The position numbers and the translations under genes are program-made. A stretch of 64,000 bases of DNA from Thysanoteuthis rhombus (lineage: Eukaryota; Mollusca; Cephalopoda; Oegopsida; Thysanoteuthidae). Position 1 is the first letter of the stretch, and the number at the start of each line of letters is the position of its first letter. The notes beneath the pieces were generated by a model, which was not told the DNA's origin, ran no database searches, and worked only from the letters and a program-made list of their open reading frames with translations. Shown piece by piece: positions 55,760 to 64,000 of the stretch. Location: assembly GCA_963457665.1 (NCBI GenBank), contig OY735225.1:3945586-4009585 (forward strand), written 5' to 3'.

Positions 55760-56131
55760 ATCAGATGTATTGGTCAGAGAACTGACTCATATCAACTACT
55801 AAAAATGAAAGGGTTCGGTTTCTACCATTTGATCAGACCCGTTTTGGAGATTCAGTTATATCGGAAACACTGACACGACCCGGATCAATTTACAGTAATT
55901 TTTTCCACCTCGGATAATGATACTAAACGAATCCCAAGTGTGAACTCCATCTGTTAAAGCAGAGAATTCTCACAGGAAATGAAACATTGTGAGTATTGAA
56001 TCACCTTAGCCCGATCATCGACCTGACAGCGTTACCGGACTCACCATTTGGACTGGAACTTCGCACATCTGCTTTAGTACACCACTGCACATAGAAAAAC
56101 ACCAGTTTTTTTCCCAATTTTCCCTCTTTGG
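55760..56131. other. Low-copy flank without recognised features
   Basis: Sequence changes abruptly from the array to unique-looking DNA. I see no ORF of note, RNA gene or repeat here. Confidence 0.5.
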
Positions 56132-56458
56132 TTGTTCTTTTTTTTTTTAATTCTTTTAATATTGCCAGCGCCACGCCATTTGAACAAGAAAATTGTTAAT
56201 TTGTATGAATACTTCAGTAGATATCATCTAAAAATGTTTTTTGCAGATTTAGGGGATTTTGCTTTTTTTTCACGTTTTGGATTTTTGTATAATTGTGTCG
56301 GCGCTATCGGACATACTGCGGTGATTCACATAATGGCTGGTGGGGCGTGTAATTTTTTTTTGTTAATCGATAAATTTAAGGGTCGTAATCGAATGTTGTA
56401 CATGACAGATCTTCTGATCAAAACCCAACAATTGCAAACTGGTTCAAACTCTTTATGA
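56132..56458 (+). CDS. Unidentified 108-codon ORF
   Basis: The frame opens with a run of Phe and Leu from a T-rich tract, which looks like chance. The part from about residue 14 on is more balanced, with segments such as NCVGAIGHTAVIHIMAGG and KFKGRNRMLYMTDLL. No family is recognised. There is no clear promoter or splice context, though AATAAA follows at about 56508. It may be an exon, a relic or a chance ORF. Confidence 0.2.
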   Translation: MFFFFLILLILPAPRHLNKKIVNLYEYFSRYHLKMFFADLGDFAFFSRFGFLYNCVGAIGHTAVIHIMAGGACNFFLLIDKFKGRNRMLYMTDLLIKTQQLQTGSNSL

Positions 56459-56560
56459 ATTGTTCATCGTTGTGGTACGGAACATCTTTAATGCAGACAA
56501 ACAATTCAATAAATTATTTGATTTCTCACTCCAGCAGTCACTCGTGACTTCCAATGGAGG

Positions 56561-56752
56561 TCAAGTGGCAGCAAGTCTCCTCAATAATCCAGGATCCTTC
56601 TCGGTATTCTGGCCGACCCCAATATTGCTGTAGTCTGGATAGTCTCGGTTCTTCCCCAGATTCCTAGTTTTTCCAACCATTTTTCTATATTCATAGGGAA
56701 CGTTCACGGGGATCCGACCACTACTGGCACTACTATCACTTTCATGTTTCAT
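56561..56752 (-). pseudogene. Repeat-derived ORF remnant (63 codons)
   Basis: The minus-strand frame contains SGRIPVNVPYEYRK, VGKTRNLGKN and LRRLA. I recall closely similar strings as a translated dispersed repeat in arthropod assemblies, but I cannot verify this here. The frame stops just after LRRLAAT. It is best read as a fragment of a dispersed repeat and not a host gene. Confidence 0.35.
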
Positions 56753-57092
56753 AACTTTTTCAGTTCCCTGGCCAGGTTTTAATGTTTATCTATTTTTGTT
56801 TATTCTCTTTTGGCTTCTTCACCTTGTGGTCCGCTGGCACAGCGGAATCTACTTTTTGAGATAGTCTTCTTTATTTATTCACTAAAAATTTGATCTTTTA
56901 TCATTATTAATACTATTAGTACAATACTCGTAAAAAAAAAAGACGAGATTATTCACGTACGAATCGACATTCATGCCTAGAATAAGTGTCTGTGCGCTCT
57001 TCCAATGATCAAAATGTCGCTCCCTGGTACTTCAGTCTAGGGTCAAGGCGAAGTATTTGTGCTTACATTGAAAATTGTTAGACAGATAAAAA
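56753..57092. other. AT-rich intergenic sequence
   Basis: Nothing beyond homopolymer runs (A10 near 56932) is seen. Confidence 0.4.
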
Positions 57093-57093
57093 T

Positions 57094-57129
<36 letters not shown>
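57094..57129. repeat. (CA)n-(TA)n microsatellite
   Basis: About 13 CA repeats run directly into five AT repeats. Confidence 0.95.
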
Positions 57130-57130
<1 letters not shown>

Positions 57131-57185
57131 GGCACTCTGATGGATGAGGAGTTTCTGCATTAATACATATAAATAGCTTAAATTC

Positions 57186-57553
57186 AGTTCCGTAGTCCAG
57201 AGGTAGGATATCGGCCTCTGAAGTGAAGGTTTCAATCCTTCCTCGCAGTACTGGATGGGATATTGGAAAGTCTATAGCCACACTGAAGAGATGTAATACA
57301 TCGAAACAGCTGTCTGTGGATGACACAATAATATACATAAGGGCATGCATGCACAGAGGCAACGCATGAAACCTGCAAACCCCGGAACTGCAGGGGGGAC
57401 CAGTGCTTTTGGGACGGAATATATGCGAGGAACCATGAAAAATCTAAAAAGAGACAACATTTCAAAGAATCTAAAAGAATAATCGAAAAAATATAAACAA
57501 TAATCTTTAAAAAGATTGCAAGGTTGGGTGGCACAGCCGGACCTAGCACCTCC
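57186..57553 (+). mobile_element. Candidate tRNA-headed SINE
   Basis: 57186-57252 resembles a tRNA. It has an A-box-like TAGTCCAGAGG, a D stem GTCC/GGAT, a B-box-like GGTTTCAATCC inside a 5-bp T stem (GAAGG/CCTTC), and an acceptor that pairs at about 5 of 7 positions. The anticodon stem does not pair well, so it is not a functional tRNA. About 300 bp of non-tRNA sequence follows and ends at a long (TA)n tract. A tRNA-like head, unrelated body and simple-repeat tail is the usual SINE layout. No target-site duplication was identified. Confidence 0.4.
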
Positions 57554-57669
<116 letters not shown>

Positions 57670-57950
57670 GTCTATCTCTCTCTCTCTTTTTGGCATATTG
57701 CTTCTTTTTTGTTTCATATTATAGAAACCTCTCCACCTGCTTTCTCTACGTGAAGTTCAATAAATAAGCTACTGTCATCTTTTATTTACTCATTTTACAG
57801 CTTTGAAGATTGATTTTAAATTTTTGCACTTCCTATGGATGTCTTTTCGATTATCTTTTTTACAAAGTTATTTTAACTTTATTTCCAGGTTGATTTTGTC
57901 GTTGCACGCGATTTTTGGCCATTGTTGTTCTCCATTGAAGCTTTAAGATA

Positions 57951-58737
57951 ATGTCATCGAATCAGAGTCAAGTTGTAGAAAAATTGAAAACTCACCGAAA
58001 AGTTGTATTGCCTGCTGCACAGAATGTGATATTCGACAAACAATGGAATCCAAGCAGAAACATCATTTCTATTTCTTCAATTAACGTAAGCCAAAAAGAC
58101 AAACACGTCTTCCTTTGATGTAACAACAACCAATCAATAATCGAATTCACTGAATAGGGAGAATTCGTTCGGGAATCTGAGTTATTTAAGGGTACGAACA
58201 AATTCCACCCCTTCGATATGTGTTTGATTTCCCCTGATATGTTTGTCGTTGCAGCCTGTGATAATGAAAGGAATAAACTTTTTTTTTCTGGAGAGAGGAA
58301 AAAATCTTCCATTTTTACAAATAACAAAAATCATTCACACAGAAAAGAGGTTTTATTCTTCGTGTGAAATTTACGGAATCATTTTTGCTTGCGACTTGCA
58401 TTTTCAAATAGATTCTTTCACAAAAGGAGGCAAAAGAATAAAGACAATCACAACTAAGGAGTCGAGGGAGGGCTTTTGGCCCCGGATTCGTGCCGATCCC
58501 TCTACAGGGAATTTTTGGGTGACAAACATAGATTCATCCGAAATATTTTGTTTTAATTCAAACGGAGAACAACTTCCATTGTTGATAACTAAAAAAAATA
58601 TTACAGATGTTAGAGTGAATAATTTTGGTTATTTTCATTTTTGTAATGAAGAAAAATTTTTTTCTTTTTCTTCAAAATTTTTTTTTGTGCAAAGAATCCG
58701 AATATTTTCCTCCAAAAATTTTCGTTTTAAGAAATAA
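57951..58737 (+). CDS. Possible two-exon gene, weak NHL/beta-propeller-like protein
   Basis: A first exon opens at ATG 57951 and could end at 58086, before a GTAAGC donor. A polypyrimidine-poor acceptor GTTGCAG ends at 58254. Joining the two in phase 0 gives about 205 residues ending at TAA 58735-58737. AATAAA overlaps the stop. Exon 1 reads like a folded-domain start (NVIFDKQWNPSRNIISI). Exon 2 holds one stretch of NHL-repeat character, near residues 115-160: GGKRIKTI, then GFWPRIRADPSTGNFWVTN, then IFCFNSNGEQL. The C-terminal part is Phe/Lys-rich and may be decayed or AT-biased. Only one clear propeller blade is visible, so a fragment or pseudogene is possible. Confidence 0.35.
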
Positions 58738-59261
58738 AATATTCGTTTCCTTTAAGATTGATGGCAAGTCTGCAATAAAAATCTTCAAAATCCTTTACTG
58801 ACAAAAATGGCCATTCAAGATTTTTTTAATTTTCTTTAAAAATGATTTTGCGTTTTCTCTCCCAAATTTGAAAAATAATAAAATGAAATAAACGTATGAA
58901 GTTTTTGAAAAAATATTTTCGATTATTTTTGTGTTTTTCATTTCTGTATGCATGTTCATACTAGATGTCTATCGATTATTGCTGATGACCAAGTGACTAA
59001 GTTTCTTTTCAGTTCACAGCAATCAGTCTCAAATATACTCCCGCCTAAATCGTTTCACATATTGAAAGTGGAAGTGATCATTTTAGTCTCAAATTTCCAT
59101 CATTGTTTCTTTTATTTTCAATTTGTCTTGATCCCAGAGTTGCTTGCTCGATTCCAAGTATGCTTATTACTATTATTACTACCTTCATATTCCAACCCTT
59201 TTCCAGCTTCCGAGGCAGGTCCTCACTATCTTTCACACTGACTTTGTGTTTCACCGAAAGT
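58738..59261. other. AT-rich interval between the two related ORFs
   Basis: Contains A/T runs and a short (ATT)n near 59166. Open frames here look fortuitous. Confidence 0.35.
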
Positions 59262-59510
59262 AATTTGATGAAACAAACAAATTCGAACCGACTGATTTTG
59301 ACTTTCAAGTTGATTCATACACAAATGAATACGAACAATAAAAACTCAGAAATAATTCATGAAAAACTCCGACCAGTGAAAAACGAAATTTCAGATTTTT
59401 GTGTTAATGGATTTGATCATTTTATTTTTGTGAGCTGGGAGGTTTTTTTCTTCTTTGAGAAAAAAATCGTGAAAATCGGAGGAAAAAAAAATCTGAATTT
59501 TATCCCATAA
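59262..59510 (+). CDS. Possible 3' exon or fragment related to the upstream ORF
   Basis: The open frame ends at TAA 59508-59510. Its C-terminal third (EISDFCVNGFDHFIFV) has the same spacing of Ile, Asp, Asn and Phe residues as NITDVRVNNFGYFHFC in the upstream ORF, and both end in Phe/Lys-rich tails. This suggests a tandem paralogue. The start is uncertain; a CAG at 59214-59216 could be a splice acceptor. Weak evidence. Confidence 0.2.
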   Translation, partial: NLMKQTNSNRLILTFKLIHTQMNTNNKNSEIIHEKLRPVKNEISDFCVNGFDHFIFVSWEVFFFFEKKIVKIGGKKNLNFIP

Positions 59511-60530
59511 TTTTCCGTTTTGATTAATAGAATAATAGAATAATTTCGATTCTCATGATGTTAAGAGATTGCATTTTTGGTGAAATTTTAGCCACTTTAA
59601 TATTTTCACATAAAGTTCGATTCCAGTAGGATTATATCGATCAGTGATATTTTCAATAAGTAAATAGTGATTTTTCTTGAGAAAGAGCTAGATACGATTT
59701 TGCTCTTCCATGTGAAACAACTTCCTTTGTGACAGTCCTTGTTGCAAAAGAAATTTAATCTAATAGAAAGAGAATAAAATAGATGAATGATAGGTGATTG
59801 GAAATTACAATGAATTCTGGTTGAAAAGATCCCATGCTATATACAACAGGGCCGGTCCCCTTGCCACAGAGGGTAACAATATCACCCGAAGTCATTAACT
59901 GGAGCTAAAAAAATTAGAGTTTATACGAGCACAAGACGGTAATACTTTGCATGTCGTGTAGTGAGCACATGGGACAGCCCATCAATTTCAATGATAGAGG
60001 CTTATCCTATCGAATATTTTAAGATCAAACTTGACCAGAATTAGGCTGGTAGAAGATTAAAAAATGTTCAAAAGACTTTTAGCCTAATCTGATCTATTAA
60101 TTTGTATTATAGTAGGTCGAATGCCTTAACTGACAGATCCTATGGTGTCTGCATTTCCTCTTCAAACTTGAATCACCATTATCTTATAATTACAAAGAAT
60201 TACCTGTTTGCGATAAAATTTAGTTGAATATAGTTAAAATGGTATCTGGTTGACAGACTAGTAACCAGCATCCAATTTGAAAGAATTTGGTCACTTTTGT
60301 TCTAAGAAATTCACTCATTGACTCAAAACTTCTCCTTTTCTGATGTCCAGAATTTTAAATGAGGCTCATTTTTTTATGCTTTTCATCACAACAAATTATT
60401 CTTATACTGAATTGCACAAATACTCCAAAGTGAACATTATTGATGAAATAGATTGAAAATTTATATAATTCGTGACGATAACATCAAAAGAAAATGAACT
60501 TCCATAAATATTTTATCGGCAAAATTATGA
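59511..60530. other. AT-rich intergenic sequence
   Basis: No coding, RNA or repeat feature could be supported in this kilobase. Confidence 0.4.
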
Positions 60531-60640
60531 CATGATCATAATCATCAGTCTTTTAACGTCCGTCATTGGGCATATAGACCTTCCCCTGGGTCTGCCACAT
60601 TTCTTCATCATAGGCATCGCTGAGCCAGTATTTTCTGAAA
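60531..60640 (-). mobile_element. 3'-end fragment of an RTE-type retrotransposon, inverted
   Basis: The reverse complement matches the 3' end of the element at 61216-62332 over about 110 bp. It includes the end of the coding region (TTCAGAAAATACTGGCT) and the terminal TTAAAA followed by a degraded ATG-type tail. Severe 5' truncation is typical of non-LTR elements. Confidence 0.8.
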
Positions 60641-61215
60641 AAGAGCGAATATTTCTTTAATTTGGAACTAAGGGATGTCGTATGTTGCTTTGTTGCTTCC
60701 CCTTAATCACTGGAGTATTTATCAGAAGAGTTGCTCCCCTTGTATCTCGGGCGTACATCTTTTTAATTCATCTACGGAGTCAAGGTTTATGAACAGTAAA
60801 AGATTAATTGTCTTTTGAGTCTTTGTGATGGCAGTATGGAATAGAGATTGCATAAAAATCAAAAGAATGAAAACCTTGCCAAAAAAAAAAAAAAACTGAA
60901 TTGTTACACAAAAAACACCAAACAGCGTAATAATCACTCAACTCTTTAAAAGATCTTTAGGATAACTCCAGACTAAACTAATGCAGCAATATAATTAGAT
61001 AAAATTATCTCTTCTGTTCCAAGTAAAATTACGTGATCCGTCCAAACGGAGAACAAATTAATTATAGTTCATCTTCAAACATAGATTTTTGAAGTTATAT
61101 AGTTATATTACTATGATCTCAGGTTGACCAAAACTGAAATTGACTTCATCCTACCTCAGGATGGTGGTTGATCTAAGGTGAACTAGCGTGCCATTTTAAG
61201 GCCCCATGTTGCCTC
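60641..61215. other. Sequence between the two opposed RTE fragments
   Basis: AT-rich, with a 14-bp A tract near 60881. No supported feature. Confidence 0.4.
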
Positions 61216-61235
61216 TGAAAGAAAATACAGCAGAA

Positions 61236-62297
61236 TACAAAATGCCATTCGCTGTAGCATTTATTGACTTCAAGAAGGCATTCGACTTTGTTGGCTATCA
61301 CTTGACAAGATACAGATCTTCTATACGTCAAAGTACTGCAACATTTATACGATCACAATAACTCCTTTATCAGGCTTCATAAAGACTCTGAATCCTTCCA
61401 GCTCCCCAAAGGAGTAAGATAAGGTGACACCAGCTCACCCAAACTCTTCATAGCCAGCCTCGAGATGATCTTTCGTAATCTGGACTGGGAGAATAGAGGA
61501 ATCAAAATAGACGGCGAATACCTAAGCAACCTCAGACTTGCAGACGACATCGTCCTTTTAGCAGAGAACCTACACGACCTCCAACTAATGCTAGATGAAC
61601 TAAACGAAGAAAGAGTCGGCCTACACATGAACTTCAGTAAAACAAAAGCCATGTGCAACAATCAGATCGAGAATAAGGACATAACTATCAAAATCGAAGA
61701 TGCAAAACTGGGGAAAGTAGACTACTACATCTACTTAGGACAATGAATCTGTATGAAACCCACAAAAGAAGAAGAAATCAAGCAGAGAATCACCCCAGGA
61801 TAGCAAGCCTTCGGCAGAACAAGCTCAACCTTCAGAAACAAGATGATCCCAATAATCCTAAAAAGAAGGATATACAATCAATGCATTCTCCCGAAAGTCA
61901 CTTATGGAGCTGAAACATGGAACATAACCAAGAGACAAAGCCGCAAACTGAGAAGCATGCAGCTGGTACATGAGAGAATAATGCTCAACCTCACATGGAG
62001 AGACCACAAGATAGCAAAATATATCAGGAATAAAACAGGGGGCTGAGACATCATAGAATCTATTAGAATACTCAAATGGCAATGGGCTGGTCATGTTGCG
62101 AGAATGAAAGACAACCAATGGACATCGTGACTCACAACATGGATCCCTGGAGACCACATGCGAAACCGACGGCGACAAAATACAAGATAGAGAAATAAAC
62201 TTGACAAATTCAGAAAATACTGGCTCTGCGACGCCCATGATAGAGAAATGTGGTGGATCCTGGGAAAGGTCTATGTCCAACGACGGACGTTAAAACA

Positions 62298-62301
<4 letters not shown>
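61236..62301 (+). pseudogene. RTE reverse transcriptase pseudogene
   Basis: Recognisable landmarks in order: FIDFKKAF at 61260-61283; the LPKGVR-stop-GD motif near 61402-61428; the catalytic LADD at 61537-61548 (family usually FADD); YGAETW ending at 61920; LKWQWAGHVARM at 62071-62106. In-frame stops occur at 61420, 61744, 61801 and 62044, and further ones downstream. At least one frameshift lies between 61284 and 61420. The long shared frame despite stops suggests moderately old, neutral decay. Confidence 0.88.

Positions 62302-62332
<31 letters not shown>
62298..62332 (+). repeat. (ATG)n tail of the RTE element
   Basis: About eleven ATG repeats follow directly on the TTAAAAC end of the element. 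Confidence 0.93.
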
Positions 62333-62333
<1 letters not shown>

Positions 62334-64000
62334 GTTACAAGTTGAAGTAACAGGTCTCATATCTACCATATTGTTAGCTTAGAGATTTACAGCGTAACGT
62401 CTTGACATTGACGAATTCTTTTTCGATAAAATCTTTTTTTGTACAAGAATAGTCTGTAACCAGTATGTAGTTGCAGTTATGAACCATAAGCAAGCGTTTT
62501 GTTTTAAAACGTTATTTTCATTAAATTTCCATCGTGGTTGTAAAAAAGTTTAGAGGTGATCTCTACACAACAATTAAAAATTTCATATCAGATCCGAAAG
62601 ATGATATTTGTAACTCCGAAATTCAATTTTTTAAATAACCACATCTAATGATCACCAACTTTTCTCCTTTGGTCTGCGAAGAGGGCGATTTGAACTGAGG
62701 AGTATAACTGAAGGACATAACTCATATTCTAATTTAAAAAAAAAACGTCTGAATCCCGAGTAAATAATCTTTTAATACATCTATTCTAAGTTGGTACGTT
62801 GATTTCCGTTTCTCTTCCCCAAAGTTTCTCTTCCCCAAAGTTTCTCTTCCATTGGCTTCGTTAAATATGATTATTCTATAGTCTTCATTTAGACTAAGAG
62901 ACTTTTGAGGAAAAAGAAAATTGCTGTCGTTCTATTCAATCGTGTCCGGACATCTCACCTCAACATTATTCGAGAGTATTATTCAAGTTTATAAGTCTCC
63001 AGCATGCAGGATGATTACTGGGCAATAAAACTCAGGTAAAATCTTGCCCTTTCTAAATTTCACGAACAAATGTACACATAGTGTTGCTAACTGAACAAAC
63101 CTTTCGAAAAAAAAAAAATGTTGTTTTATCATACTCATGATGTAATTCTCAAATTTCTAAGATTAGAATTTAATCACTGATAAATTCTTTACCAGTTTTG
63201 GCATAGGAAAAACGGAGTTCAGGCTCCCCCCGGGGTAACATCTGGTGTAACTACTCTTTTCTCAGAGTGCTCGGTTCCATAATGATTGTAACGTTTACTA
63301 TAAGAAAATGTGACAACTATTATGGGGTAGAGATGAGAAAGTACGTAACAACGAATCCTATATTTGGAGACCATTCAAGAAACCTCACATGTCCTAGGTA
63401 TATAAAAATTCTCACACAGGTTCGATTCCTGCAACAATCCCATTTTCGTTAATTGTTTATTCTATTTACGTAGTCTAGGCTAAGTGATACATTAACCGTG
63501 TAACGACGGGAAATCATTCCGAATCAGAGTTTCTATATAATATAACGCAATTTATAATTATTCATGTATAAAAATAAATGACAATATCAGAAGCCCATGT
63601 CATATTTTGTACGAATGAGATTTCTTTAGTTCAGCTTCGCCTGTGCATTCTGGCTTTTCCAAAAAAAAGTATGCTAGAAATTCATGAGATCGTGTGTTTT
63701 ATACGACCCGTGTTTTGCGGTGGATGAATTTGATAATTAAACTAACCGAGATTTGAATGAATAAAGAAATCAGAGCAAGTGTTGGTTGTGTGTGATGTCC
63801 CTATCAGTAATCCAAATATTAGAAAATATTTGACTGACATTGTATATTTTATAATACATTTGTTTTCCTTTTTCGGCGAACGTACTACTTTATCTAAGCT
63901 TTATTGGTGATATTTAAGTCTTGTTGGTCAATGCCTTTTTCATACTGAATTAGAAACATTACAAAATGTCTTGTTAAGAATTGTTTTCTCATTCTTGTGA
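62333..64000. other. AT-rich flank without supported genes
   Basis: Holds a small 16-bp minisatellite (62808-62850) and an isolated B-box-like sequence (63419-63429). A 61-codon plus-strand frame at 63267-63452 shows no recognisable features. Nothing else is supported. Confidence 0.4.
62808..62850. repeat. 16-bp minisatellite, 2.7 copies
   Basis: GTTTCTCTTCCCCAAA is repeated twice exactly, followed by an 11-bp partial copy. Confidence 0.9.

Larger units (their letters stand above)
61216..62332 (+). mobile_element. 5'-truncated RTE-type non-LTR retrotransposon
   Basis: Covers the reverse-transcriptase 3' half, the C-terminal region and the 3' tail. The tail is (ATG)n at 62298-62332; short 3' microsatellite tails are characteristic of RTE-clade elements. 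The endonuclease domain and 5' end are missing. The element is probably immobile. Confidence 0.88.

Noticed and set aside
61377..61661. Minus-strand 94-codon ORF, and the 140-codon one at 61858-62280
   Set aside because: Both are antisense shadows of the RTE reverse-transcriptase region.

Overview
The window is eukaryotic nuclear DNA, almost certainly metazoan and probably arthropod. Three things point this way. The tRNA genes are cytosolic eukaryote-type, with no encoded CCA and with internal pol III A and B boxes. The right flank is AT-rich and microsatellite-rich, with intron-like signals. It also carries a decayed RTE-type non-LTR retrotransposon whose reverse transcriptase resembles those common in arthropod genomes. 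The species cannot be named from this sequence.

Positions 1-55759 are one uninterrupted head-to-tail tandem array. The unit is 707-714 bp, and each unit holds two plus-strand tRNA genes: tRNA-Arg(TCT), 73 nt, then 151 bp later tRNA-Ile(AAT), 74 nt, then a spacer of about 400 bp. I count 78 complete Arg-Ile pairs (156 tRNA genes) plus one degenerate terminal unit at the right edge. The left edge of the array lies outside the window. About 33 of 78 Arg copies and 45 of 78 Ile copies match the consensus gene exactly. The Ile anticodon is AAT in all 78 copies. Seven Arg copies carry a changed anticodon: TTT in four, TAT in two, TCA in one. Linked variants show that blocks of 2-5 units have been duplicated (higher-order repeats with periods near 1.42, 3.56, 4.26 and 4.98 kb). 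Units left of about 19.5 kb mostly lack a 7-bp spacer segment that is present in most units to the right.

At 55641-55759 the array ends in a collapsed unit in which the 5' half of tRNA-Arg is fused to the anticodon arm of tRNA-Ile. The remaining 8.2 kb looks like ordinary low-copy AT-rich DNA. It holds an unidentified 108-codon ORF, a repeat-derived minus-strand ORF remnant, CA/TA microsatellites around a tRNA-like SINE-type head, a possible two-exon gene with a weak beta-propeller (NHL-like) look, a possible related fragment behind it, a 5'-truncated RTE pseudogene with an (ATG)n tail, and an inverted fragment of the same RTE 3' end. No protein gene is supported inside the array; the recurrent 62-codon minus-strand frame is a by-product of the repeated spacer.
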